Assembly (NCBI GenBank): GCA_025997135.1
Contig: BNUE01000003.1
Span: 1 to 42,039, forward strand
Reading direction: 5' to 3'
Origin: a candidate division SR1 bacterium
GTDB taxonomy: Bacteria; Patescibacteriota; Gracilibacteria; Absconditabacterales; Absconditicoccaceae
Length of the DNA stretch: 42,039 nt
The notes below the pieces were generated by a model that saw only the letters and a program-made list of their open reading frames with translations, ran no database searches and was not told the origin of the DNA. The translations under genes and the position numbers were made by a program. Shown here in pieces: positions 1-9,389 of this stretch; the stretch's first letter is position 1; each line of letters starts with the position of its first letter.

Positions 1-2
1 GT

Positions 3-134
3 CTTTCCTCTTGATTTAAGTGGTTCTTTTGTGTAGTATTGTGTGGCATCACCTATGAAAGTAAAGATATAAAACGTAACATTTCTATCTTACTGATTGG
101 TGGTGCATTTTGAATTATAATTTTTCGGGACTAA
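3..134 (+). CDS. C-terminal end of an unidentified membrane protein (partial)
   Basis: The third forward frame is open from the window edge to TAA at 132-134 if TGA is read as glycine. It gives about 43 residues ending in a hydrophobic stretch (ISILLIGGAFGIIIF) and a short polar tail. The start lies outside the window. The composition fits the last membrane segment of a polytopic protein, but the piece is too short to name, and an accidental open frame cannot be excluded. It ends eight bases before the -35 box of the next gene's promoter, which suits the end of a transcription unit. Confidence 0.4.
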
Positions 135-141
135 CTTCCTC

Positions 142-169
142 TTGATTTTTTGCAAAAAAAGAGTATAAT
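142..169 (+). promoter_or_regulatory. Promoter of the pyruvate kinase-like gene
   Basis: TTGATT (142-147) and TATAAT (164-169) are separated by 16 bases. The predicted transcription start is near 176, leaving a 5' leader of about 60 nt before the ATG at 235. This is one of several promoters in the window with a 16-nt spacer. Confidence 0.7.
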
Positions 170-181
170 AAATAGTTTTGA

Positions 182-210
182 GTCCGTCTGCGGACATAAT
201 TTTTTTTCTG
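182..210 (+). promoter_or_regulatory. Leader hairpin with T-run upstream of the pyruvate kinase-like gene
   Basis: GTCCG-TCTG-CGGAC (182-195) forms a short GC-rich hairpin followed after four bases by eight T residues. It lies within the predicted 5' leader and looks like a weak terminator or attenuator. No anti-terminator partner or leader peptide was found. Confidence 0.4.
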
Positions 211-234
211 ATTTTTATTTCTCCTTTTCTTCTT

Positions 235-1638
235 ATGAATAACTTTCGTTTTACCAAAATGATTGCGGGGGTCAGTCCTCTACTGGCAAAAGAAACAGTA
301 CTGAGTAAAATAGTAAATATGGTGGATGCCTTCACTATCAGCTTATCGACTGGGTTTAATGATCAGAACATAAAATATATCAACACATTAATGAATCTAG
401 ATAATTCCAAAACAATAATTTTAGAAACCAAAGGTCACGATGTGAGAGTCAAGAATACAGTAGATGTAGCAGTCAAAAAATGACAAAAAATAACTGTTGA
501 TTTTTCTGAATTCACTCAGGATTGAAACAAAAGAATTTATATTGACTATCCCCATCTGGATAAACTACCTGTTGGCAGTGAAATTGTTTTTGAGACTTCT
601 CAGACGGTGCTAAAGGTGGAAAAACAGATTGAGGATTACGCTGAATGTGTAGTGCTGGAGACGAAAAATAAATTCGTGGCACAATATGATAGAGTCACTC
701 TAGAGCACAATGAAGACTCTCAGAGCATTCTCAATGAACAAGACAAAAAACATATTTTATGGGGGAAAGAATACGGAACTCATATTTTAGCATTATCTGC
801 ATGTTGTAATGCTGGTCATCTGCAGAATGCCAAGATTTTTTTGACAGAACAAAACTTATGAGATATGAAAATATTAGCCAAAATAGAGACAAAAGAAGGA
901 CTGAAAAATCTGACTGAAATCACAAAAGAGGCTGACTGAATAATACTTATAGCAGATATGTTGGTTCCATACCTAGAAAAAAAGACCATTTATCAACTCA
1001 TAAATGAAATTAGAGAGTGCTGAAAGCCTGTTTTTGTAAAGTATATTAGAAACCCTTCAGATAAGAATCATCCTCTATATGATGAAGAAGTTATAAAAAA
1101 ACTGACTGCTCAAGGGGTAGATGGTTTGATGATCGAAGCAATGATCAATGAAGAAGATGTTTACTCGAATATTGACACGGTTCTTACTATGATGGAAAAA
1201 CATGAATTAGAGCTAGATAAAAAGAAACTTACTAGATTTGATGAAGAGAATAATGAGATAAGAGACTATATTTTATATAATGCCTACAGGATAACTCAAG
1301 AATTACCTGTCAGATCAATTGTGTGTTTCACCGAAAACTGATACACTTCAGCCAGAATTGCCAGTATGAATCCCAAAATTCCAGTGATCACATTTACAAA
1401 ATCTAGCGATACATACAGATTTTTATCTCTGATTTGGTGAGTTAGATGATACAAAATCTCTCAATCATTTAATTATGAGAATCTAAAAGTAATTGGAAAA
1501 GAAATGATAAGGATGGTTTTCAAGGGCAATATTTCACTAGATGATAAGATTTTGATAGTGCATGCAAATGAAGGTGAAATGAGTGTAAATAATGATATGA
1601 TTAATTGAGTTGAACTTTACCATTTTAAAAATATGTAA
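235..1638 (+). CDS. pyk: Divergent pyruvate kinase-like protein
   Basis: The 467-residue product has the length and layout of pyruvate kinase, which makes pyruvate and ATP from phosphoenolpyruvate and ADP in the cytoplasm. AKIE near residue 215 matches the catalytic Lys/Glu strand, and the C-terminal domain has VCFTENGYTSARIAS (about 360) followed by a WGV motif. However, the N-terminal FRLNFSHG-type ATP/PEP loop reads FTISLSTG, and the ARGDLG loop reads LIADML, so several usual active-site residues are changed. ATG 235 is chosen because the frame upstream of it is not pyruvate kinase-like and the promoter leaves a 60-nt leader. In-frame TGA codons (for example at 481) are read as Gly. The stop TAA overlaps the next ATG (TAATG), indicating translational coupling. 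Family assignment is good; catalytic activity is uncertain. Confidence 0.75.
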
Positions 1639-2525
1639 TGAAGAATTTTTTTCTCATAGATGGATTTGCTTTTTTATACAGGGCTTATTATGCATTTCCA
1701 GAGATGAGAGATATGGATGAGCAAAATATAAATGCGGTCTACTGATTTTTGCGTATGATAATGAAACGCATAGCACAAAAACCAGATTATTTTATGATTG
1801 CATGGGATTGACCTATCAAAACATTCCGTCATGAAATCTTTTCTGAATATAAAGCGACCAGAAAAAAGATGGAAAATGACTTCAAAGACCAGATTCCACT
1901 AATTCAATCGATAGTTTCTGAGTTAGGTATTCCTACACTTATGATACCATGATTTGAGGCCGATGATATACTGGCGAGCGTGATTTGGAGATTTTACGTG
2001 GATGAGAATCTGCATTTTTCTCTTTTTACCTGAGATAAAGATTTAAAACAGCTGTTAAAGCCTAGGATTACTATCGTAGATCCAAATAAAGATCAAGAGT
2101 ATAAAAAAGCTGATTTTCTCAGAGAGTTCGGTTTTGAACCGGAGTTTATCCTAGATTATTTAGCGTTACTGTGAGATAGTGCAGATAATGTAAAATGAGT
2201 GGCTGGAATTGGGGAAAAGAAAGCATTAAATTTAATACAGCAGTACAATAGCATCGAAAATATTTATGAGCACATTGATGAGATACAGCCTAGCATATCT
2301 GGGATATTAACAGTCTGAAAAGAAGATGCTTTTGCTTCCAAAAAACTCATTCAATTAGCTGAGATTGATTTATCTAGTGAAAACTTGGAAAAATTTAGAT
2401 TTTCTCTTGATTATAGTCAATGGATTGATATTTTGTGAAGGAAGTATCATTTTTCATCTCTTGAAAAGCTGCTGCTGAATATGAGAAAGGAAGCAGAGAA
2501 ACCGCAACAATTAGGCTTATTTTAG
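1638..2525 (+). CDS. Stand-alone 5'-3' exonuclease (PolA N-domain type)
   Basis: The 295-residue protein corresponds to the 5' nuclease domain of DNA polymerase I, which removes RNA primers and flaps during replication and repair. Metal-binding acidic motifs are visible: LIDGFAFLYRAYYA at the N terminus, GFEADDILAS, and TGDKDLKQLL. The helix-hairpin-helix LLGDSADNVKGVAGIGEKKA follows, in which glycines are written as TGA. No polymerase or 3'-5' exonuclease domain follows, because TAG at 2523 ends the frame. The gene overlaps the pyruvate kinase-like stop by one base, so the two are probably co-transcribed and coupled. Confidence 0.85.
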
Positions 2526-2543
2526 ATCGTTTTTTATTTACCG

Positions 2544-3650
2544 ATGATTGATAATTTCTCAGAAAAGGCGAAAAGCATTTTAACTGCTCTTGGATTTAAG
2601 ATAAACGATAAATTTACCATAACTGCACCCATTTGGAGATGACCAGATGATATGACGATCCCCGAAGATATTACAGAAGAGGTAGCCAGAATTTGGTGAT
2701 ATGAAGAGATTGATAGCATCCCATCTAAAGTTCCGCTGGTTAACCAAAGATTTGATGGTGAAGTAGAAATGATGAGAGTTATAGAAGAAACCTTAGTTCA
2801 GAAATGCAATTTGACACAGGTAGAGACCTACCCTCGAATAAGCGAAAAGATGGCAAATGAATTTAATTCTTGATCAGATTTTCTAGAACTACAAAATCCA
2901 GTAAATCCTAATTGCCCTATTCTTCGCCCTACTTTTTTGCCTCAATTTTTGCAAATAGCTGCCAAAAACGCGAAGTTCTTCGATAGTTTCTGAATTTTCG
3001 ATACAGGAAAACTTTGGATCGATGATGATGAGCAGCTTTCGACTGGAATTTTACTCTACAATAAATCTATCAATTCACGAGCAGAAGATACATTACTTGA
3101 ATTAAAAGGCATACTCAATATTGTATTTTCATCACTTAATATTTATGGTGAAATAGAATATAAAATTACAAAATTAGACTATTTTCATCCCAAGAAACAA
3201 GGAGAAATTCTGATAAATAATAAAAAAGTCTGACAAATCTGATCAATACACCCATCTATTTTAAAATCAAATAAGCTTCCAGAAAATGCCAATGTCTGCT
3301 TTGTCGAGTTTTGTCTAAAAAATCTTGAAAATATAAACATAAAGCAGGATACTAAAACGTGGAAATACGAAACTGAGCAGGATCAAATTTTATGGAGGGA
3401 CTTAAGTTTTTTAGTAGATGAAAAGTCAGATTTTTCTTCTCTTTTGTCATCTATTTCATCATTACCAGAGGTTCAGGATTTAGAAGTATTTGACATTTAT
3501 CAGTGAGAAAATGTACCTGTATGAAAGAAATCAATTTCTCTAAAAATCAAAATTATATGAGATGGGACCATGACTAGCGAAGCAATTTGAGAGATAATGG
3601 ATAAAGCGATTAAAACTGCACAAAAATCATGATGAGAACTTAGATGATAA
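2544..3650 (+). CDS. pheT: Phenylalanyl-tRNA synthetase beta subunit, C-terminal half only
   Basis: The 368-residue protein contains the B5 domain (ILTALGFKI, then PIWRGPDD and EEVARIWGYEEI), the catalytic-like core of the beta subunit (LQNPVNPNCPILRPTFL; HPKKQGEILI; IGSIHPSI) and the C-terminal anticodon-binding FDX-ACB domain (WRDLSFLVDEKSD; FDIYQGENVPVGKKS). A bacterial PheT is usually about 800 residues; here the N-terminal EMAP/tRNA-binding and B3/B4 editing domains are absent. The start at 2544 is the first ATG after an in-frame TAG at 2523, so the protein cannot extend upstream. It lies 18 nt after the exonuclease gene. The truncation falls on a domain boundary, so the gene may be functional rather than broken; the missing part could be encoded elsewhere. 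Confidence 0.85.
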
Positions 3651-3715
3651 GCGACCAATAATATATTTTACAGACTTGACCAGTAATTTAAAATTTAATC
3701 TTTCACATATTTTTT

Positions 3716-5287
3716 ATGAAAACCATTTTAAAAGGAGTAAAAATTTACAAGATTGGACACTGATGAATAGGTATCGCATCTATGCCTGATGGTAAAAAAA
3801 TTCTAGTAAAAGGCGGGGTCCTTCCAGGTTCTATTGTGGATATTATGGTTGTAAAAAAAACCAAAGATTATCTAGAAGCACACGTGATCTCTACCCAGAA
3901 ATATGATGCACATTTTGCCGATGGTGAGGTTTTTTGTCCACATTTTTATATTTCAAAAGATGCTTCATCAGAAAATAACTGAACTGCAAAAATCGGTTGT
4001 TGAGGCTGTAAATGGCAGATGATGAGCTATCTTAGACAATTAGAGCTAAAACAATGATTAGTCGAGGAAAGTTTTAAAAAGATAAATTCTAAACTAGAAC
4101 AAAAAATCTGATTTTTACCAATTCTTGGCTCCCCTCTCACGCAGTGATATAGGAATAAAATAGAGTTCTCATTTGGAGTCTTTAAACAATGGACGAAGGA
4201 ATATAATCAACTAAGAAAACAGTCAAAGAATATGTCAGAAGACAGTTTAGCACCACAATTCTTCATCAATAGTCCTCGAACGTGTTGATTCCACAAACAG
4301 TGAGAATTTAGTAAAATAGTAGACATAAACTCGTGTTATCTAATTTCAGAAAAAGCAAATCAAATCTTTGCAATAATTAAAGATCTTTGTTTTAATAGCT
4401 GACTTCCTACCTATGATCAGAAGACTCATCAATGATTTTTTCGTCATTTAGTAATTCGTGAAGGCGTAAATACGGGTCAACTGATGGTAAATTTATCAGT
4501 ATCTCTCACAAATCTGGATGATGAGCAAACCAAACTATGGGAAGAGCTTTTGGAACAGTTCAAAGTCAATCCAACACTAAAACAGCAGATAACAACCTTT
4601 ATTATTACCTACAATGATTGACTGGCTGACACAATTAAAAATGAAAAATCAGAAATGAAAGTATTCTGGGGCGATGGATACATACATGAAAAGTTAGTGT
4701 TTAAAGATTGAGAAATCACTTTTCGTATCTCGCCTTTCTCTTTTTTCCAGACAAATACTCATGGAGCTGAACTACTTTTTTCTACAGCTTTTAAGATGCT
4801 TTGAAATTTTAAAGGCAATATTATAGATTTATATTGTGGTACCTGAAGTATTTGACTATCACTGCTAAAACTAAAAGAGGAAGAAAATTCTGATTCCCAA
4901 CTTATTTGAATAGAAATCGTAGAAGATGCCATTATCGATGCGAATATAAATGCCGAGATAAACGCCCTTTCAAATCAGTCTTTTTTTATTTCTTCCCCAG
5001 CAGAGAAGGCACTGGAAAATCACCCAGAGCTTGCCGACAAAATCCAGAATGTATGAGTTATTGTGATAGATCCTCCTAGAGATGGATTGCATAAAAACGT
5101 AATTGAATGGATTTCAAATATCAAAAAAGAATACGATTTTCAGCTTTTATATATTTCCTGCAATTCAGTGACAATGGCGAGAGATATAGAATTATTTATG
5201 GAGAAAGGCTTCAAGATTAGGGAAATTCAGCCAGTCGACATGTTTCCCCACACTCATCACTGCGAATGTATCGGAGTTTTATCATAA
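3716..5287 (+). CDS. rlmD: 23S rRNA (uracil-5-)-methyltransferase, RlmD/TrmA family
   Basis: The 523-residue protein adds a methyl group from SAM to C5 of a uridine in RNA. An N-terminal TRAM-like region covers about residues 1-60. Cysteines C74, C95, C98 (CGGCKW) and C190 match the four ligands of the RumA/RlmD 4Fe-4S cluster. The SAM-binding motif IIDLYCGTGSIGLSL, the VIDPPRDGL motif and the catalytic cysteine C482 in YISCNS follow in order. Presence of the cluster cysteines favours the RlmD/RlmCD group over TrmA, but the exact target base cannot be told from sequence. The gene is 65 nt downstream of pheT. Many glycines are TGA, including those in the SAM motif. Confidence 0.88.
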
Positions 5288-5296
5288 CAATATATC

Positions 5297-5593
5297 ATGT
5301 CTTTTACCTACTTCCTAACCGTCCTCTACTCCATTAGCTGAGTAATCTCTATTATCGCCTACCTTCCGACCATTGACGATCTCCTCAAAGGGATACCAAG
5401 TGCAAACATGACCACATATTCACTGCGATTTTTGTATTATTTAGTCTCAGTAATTTATGGGGTTTTCGTCATTTACGATTTAGCTTTCCTTTTTGTGACT
5501 TGTCTAGATGCTCTAATTCTGCTTTTTATCTGTATTTTAATCCTGAGAGTAAAACATGCTCATCGCCGTAAACAAACCAAAAGGAATCACTAG
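5297..5593 (+). CDS. Small PQ-loop/SemiSWEET-like membrane protein
   Basis: The 98-residue protein has three predicted membrane segments: residues about 4-22, 38-55 and 58-80. The first ends in IIAYLPTIDDLLKG, which resembles the Y-x-P-Q-I motif of PQ-loop and SemiSWEET proteins with Q replaced by T. A basic tail (KHAHRRKQTKRNH) ends the protein. SemiSWEETs dimerise to transport sugars, but the substrate here is unknown. It starts 9 nt after the rlmD stop and its last 38 nt overlap the truB start in another frame. Similarity is judged by eye, so the function is tentative. Confidence 0.6.
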
Positions 5594-6248
5594 TTTTGAT
5601 GTGGTGAAGAGACTGAAACACGTTTTCCCATGAGAAAAGATAGGTCATAGCTGAACTTTAGATCCGTTAGCTACGTGACTAATGATTTTGGGTATATGAA
5701 AAGGAACAAAAAAGCTGAATGAACTGATTGGATTAGATAAGTCATACACCGCACAAATCGATTTTTCAAAGCGTTCTGACACATGGGATCTAGGATATTG
5801 GGATTATTTTGAACAACTTGATACAGAAAAATTAAAAAATCCCAAATTATCAGATATTGAAAGTAAATTATCCCAGCTTATCCCAAGTTTTGAATTACCT
5901 TTACCTGCATTTTCTGCAAAACAAAAAGACGGTAAAAGATTTTATGAATTGGCTAGAAAATGAAAAATAATGGAAGAAAAAAGGCTGATGAAAATTGATG
6001 GTTTTGCTGTTTTAAACTACGATTTTCCTATATTAAAAGTTCAGTTAGACGTTGGTAGCTGAACTTATATTCGTTCGATAGCTTATCGATTATGATGAGA
6101 ATTTGGAATAGGATGAATTTTAACAGGGCTAAGGAGAACTCGCATTGGAGAGCGAGATTTTGAAGAAAGTTGGGAAGACTGAGAGATAGTTGATTATCAC
6201 ATGAGATGTCAAATAGGTACTTTTGAGTGGCTAAAAATTGAGGATTAA
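5556..6248 (+). CDS. truB: tRNA pseudouridine-55 synthase TruB
   Basis: The 230-residue protein converts U55 of the tRNA T-loop to pseudouridine. The N-terminal NKPKGITSFDVV is followed by the catalytic motif GHSGTLDPLATG with Asp36; both TGA glycines fall on conserved positions. Further family motifs are KSYTAQIDFS, the Lys-rich PAFSAKQKDGKRFYELAR (the KxxGxR/LYxxAR segment) and VQLDVGSGTYIRSIA. The length is that of a minimal TruB without a large PUA domain. The start overlaps the previous gene by 38 nt, suggesting coupling. Confidence 0.9.
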
Positions 6249-6301
6249 AAAAAGCAGAGAGCAACCTCCCTGCCTGCGTTTAGCAACCTAAACACGTCTT
6301 A

Positions 6302-6493
6302 TTAGTAAACGTTCATTGAAACTAAATAAGATTCATTTTCTACAGCTTGTACCTGAGTATCGAAAATCTGATACCCTACAATTGCAGCGAACGCTACGAG
6401 ACCAAAGAAAGCTACATCTCTGCAAAGCTTTTCCTTTTTAGTCCTTTCATTTTCCTTCTTTTTCAAAGGAATTTTTTTAATGTGTTTCAACAT
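6302..6493 (-). CDS. Small single-pass membrane protein, unknown function
   Basis: The 63-residue product begins MLKHIKKIPLKKKENER, is strongly basic over its first 25 residues, and has one hydrophobic helix (VAFFGLVAFAAIVGYQI) before an acidic C-terminal tail. Upstream TTG codons in frame would add a second hydrophobic stretch, but the ATG at 6493 fits a start 68 nt from the predicted transcription start. No family was recognised. It is divergently transcribed from the MBL-fold gene and convergent with truB. Confidence 0.55.
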   Translation of the reverse strand: MLKHIKKIPLKKKENERTKKEKLCRDVAFFGLVAFAAIVGYQIFDTQVQAVENESYLVSMNVY

Positions 6494-6567
6494 CGAAACA
6501 TACAATAAAGAAATAAAAGTGCAAATAATAATAGATTGAAACAATCTGTAATTTATTATCGCACCAA

Positions 6568-6596
6568 TATTATATATATTTTTTTACATTTGTCAA
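6568..6596 (-). promoter_or_regulatory. Consensus promoter for the small membrane protein
   Basis: On the minus strand TTGACA (6596-6591) and TATAAT (6573-6568) are both perfect consensus hexamers with a 17-nt spacer. Transcription would start near 6561. Confidence 0.75.
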
Positions 6597-6635
6597 ATTT
6601 TTACACACTTTTTTTATTTGTCAATAATTTACTGC

Positions 6636-6663
6636 TTGCTTTTGTAGGTTAAAAGCCTATAAA
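6636..6663 (+). promoter_or_regulatory. Promoter of the MBL-fold gene
   Basis: TTGCTT (6636-6641), a 16-nt spacer and TATAAA (6658-6663). The start would be near 6670, about 23 nt before the chosen ATG at 6693. It is arranged back to back with the minus-strand promoter at 6568-6596. Confidence 0.6.
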
Positions 6664-6692
6664 AACTTCATTTTATTTTGAAGAAATATGGA

Positions 6693-7493
6693 ATGTGACT
6701 AAGAATCTCAGCATTATGAAGTGGATCGACAGGAAATTGTATCTATATTGAGTCAGATAGCACATCTCTCCTATTAGATGCCTGACTCAGTGGCAAAAAA
6801 ATCCAGGAAAATTTGCAAAAAATAGGTAAAAATATTGATTGAATTCATACACTTTTCATATCTCACGAGCATATTGACCACATACGTTCTGCTGGAGTGC
6901 TAAATCGTAAATTCAATACGAAAGTATGCGGAAATCAAGCCACTTTAAACTCAGATTACTTTCTTATCACCACCAAACGAGAAAATGAAAATGATATTTA
7001 CTATCTCGAGCCAAATCAGACAGATTATTTCTGAGATATTGAAGTGACAGCCTTTAAGACTTCTCACGACACTGCGAATTCTCAGTTTTACGTTTTCAAG
7101 CATCAGAACAAACGTATTGCCTGCCTCAGTGATACTGGATGCGTGACTGATGAGATGAAAGAATACCTCAGAGATTGTGAAATATATTTTTTTGAAGCAA
7201 ATCATGATGTGGAAATGCTTAAACGCTGAACTCGTCCAGAATCCAATAAAAAACGCATTCTCAGTGATGTCTGACATCTATCCAACGAATGCTCTGCAGA
7301 AGCCTTAAAACAGATTATCACGAGAAAGACTCATACCATCGTTTTGACTCATATATCTCACGATCATAATAGACCAGAACTAGCAAAAAGCGTTATGATA
7401 GAGCACCTAAAATCATACAATCCTGACTGTTTGTCTTATCTTAATCTACTTTCAGCTGATGCTTATGAGCCTACTCCCCTTTTGGAGGCATAA
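6693..7493 (+). CDS. Metallo-beta-lactamase-fold hydrolase, YycJ/WalJ-like
   Basis: The 266-residue protein opens with MGLRISALGSGSTGN, the usual first strand of YycJ-type MBL proteins, in which two glycines are TGA, including codon 2. The metal motif is H58-E-H60-I-D62-H63 (SHEHIDH). Later motifs are LSDTG, VGHLSNECSA and VLTHISHDHNR. Related proteins are suspected exonucleases or regulators of cell-wall signalling; the substrate is not evident here. ATG 6693 is preferred to the ATG at 6688, which is out of frame. The gene ends 40 nt before folD. Confidence 0.85.
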
Positions 7494-7533
7494 TCACTTG
7501 TATTTTCACTTTTAATTTTTAGAATTACCAGCG

Positions 7534-8418
7534 ATGATACTATTAGAATGAAATATTTTAGCAAAAGAGATTAAAAAAAAGCTGATCGACCTGAAACCAG
7601 CGATTTTTCCAGATCCAAACGTATATCTTGCAATTTTACTTTTCGACTGAAATAAAGCCTCAGAGACATACGTCAAACTCAAAGAAAAATACGCCGCAGA
7701 TATATGAATCCAAGCTAAAGTCTTCAGATGACCTATTGAAACTTTTACGGATGCTATCGAGCTTATCAAGACTCTAAATAATGATCCTCTATGTATTTGA
7801 ATTGTCCCACAGCTCCCCTTCTCTCGACCTCTGTCCATAAATAAACAACTAATTATCGATTCTATAGACCCATCCAAAGATGTTGATTGACTTTGAGTAG
7901 TTATCACCTGACAAAATCAGCTTTGAATTACTGATTTTTTACCAGCTACTGTCAGATGAATATTTAGTCTATTAGACTATTATAATTTGTGAGATATAAA
8001 AGGCAAAAAGGTAGTTATAATCTGACAATCAAACCTCATCGGCAAACCACTTGCCATTCAATGCCTCAAATTATGAGCAGAAGTTATTGCTTTTGATATA
8101 AATGATCATTCAGACACCATAATCCAACACTGCCAAAATGCTGAATATATTTTTAGCTGTACGGGTGATTTAAATTTTGTCAAAAAAAACTTTACAAGAG
8201 AAGATGGAAATCAGGTCATAATTGATGCCTGATATTGATTTATCGAGTGAAAAGCTGTATGAGATGTAGATTTCGATGGAGTAGCTCCATACGTAAAAGC
8301 TATCACTCCCGTACCAGGTGGAGTCTGACCTCTCACCGTAGCCAGTCTTTTTTCTAATCTTTTTGATTTACACATTCACCACTGATGACACCAGTTCAGC
8401 CCTCAAATATCACTTTAA
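7534..8418 (+). CDS. folD: Methylenetetrahydrofolate dehydrogenase/cyclohydrolase FolD
   Basis: The 294-residue protein interconverts 5,10-methylene-, methenyl- and 10-formyl-tetrahydrofolate for one-carbon metabolism. Recognisable motifs are ETYVKLKEK with the catalytic Lys, IGIVPQLPFSRPL, DPSKDVDGLG, the nucleotide-binding IIGQSNLIGKPLA, and the C-terminal APYVKAITPVPGGVGPLTVA. Most glycines are TGA. Two consecutive TGA codons at 8383-8388 would have ended the protein under the standard code; read as Gly-Gly, the frame continues to TAA at 8416-8418 and overlaps the next gene by 34 nt. The last 12 residues are therefore probably a by-product of recoding. Confidence 0.92.
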
Positions 8419-9380
8419 AACTAATTATCCTAAGCATTATCCTACTTTGTAGTAGTTTGGTGATTTTTGCATCAAATAATAATTTTAATAATTTGCCCAA
8501 ATCTACAACACCTAGCAACAGCAATTCTAATCACAACGTAGCTTTAGAAGATGATATTTCTTCATCAGATAATATTCAAGAGGAAGAAAAATCTGACTTT
8601 ATTCCACCAGAAAGCTCAATTCCTCAGCCAAAGATTCAATATATTGTGGATGATATATGGGACAATATCCAGTGATTTAGTGATCAATATGATACAAACT
8701 CGGCTTCAAAGCGTTATATATGAGCAAGACCAATTTTTAATTCATGAATCGATTTAACTCAGCTATGAGAACGAATAGATAAACTCTCATTTTACGTGTC
8801 ACCAAAAGATACCTCCAAGCAAAGCAAATGCAATCTGACAAATTATAATATCGCTCTAAACACAATTGATAAACGCCTATTAAATCCATGAGAATCATAT
8901 AATGCAAACCAAGAACTGATAAAAGCGAAAGGTTACTGCACGTGACGCTGAGAAACAAACTTTCTTTTTTATGGATGAGTATGCGGGATGACGAGTCAGC
9001 TTTTTAGGTCTTCTCTCATAAATCCATCTATTTCTATCACAAAAAGATCCAATCATAATCAGCGATTTGTCCAGTATTATGGGGAAGATGTCCAGTGAGA
9101 TGATGCTGCTATTTATCAGATGAATAAACAATTTGAGATCCAAAATGCTTCAGATCAACCAATATATTTTAGGACAATCTCAAGCTGAAATATGACTTAT
9201 ATCATCAGCATTACTCGAAGTACAGATCAGCGGGTGGATATTTCCAAAAATTACCTCCATGCTCGCTGAGTTGATCTAACCAGACAAATCTGAAAAAATC
9301 TCAATTCTACCAGTGGAGAACTAATCTCTACTGAGACCTTTCGCTCAGTTTACACAGCTAAAAACTATGAATTGAGATAA
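8385..9380 (+). CDS. VanW-like exported or membrane-anchored protein
   Basis: The 331-residue protein starts with a hydrophobic signal or anchor segment (LKLIILSIILLCSSLVIFAS, about residues 11-30), then a low-complexity Ser/Asn/Glu-rich linker to about residue 80. The C-terminal half resembles the VanW family: PGESYNANQELIKAKGY, FYGGVCGMTSQLFRS and FEIQNASDQPIYF follow the family order. VanW proteins occur with cell-wall modification genes but have no established activity. Start ATG 8385 overlaps the folD end in another frame. The next gene is convergent, with 9 nt between stops. Confidence 0.65.
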
Positions 9381-9389
9381 AATTATTCT

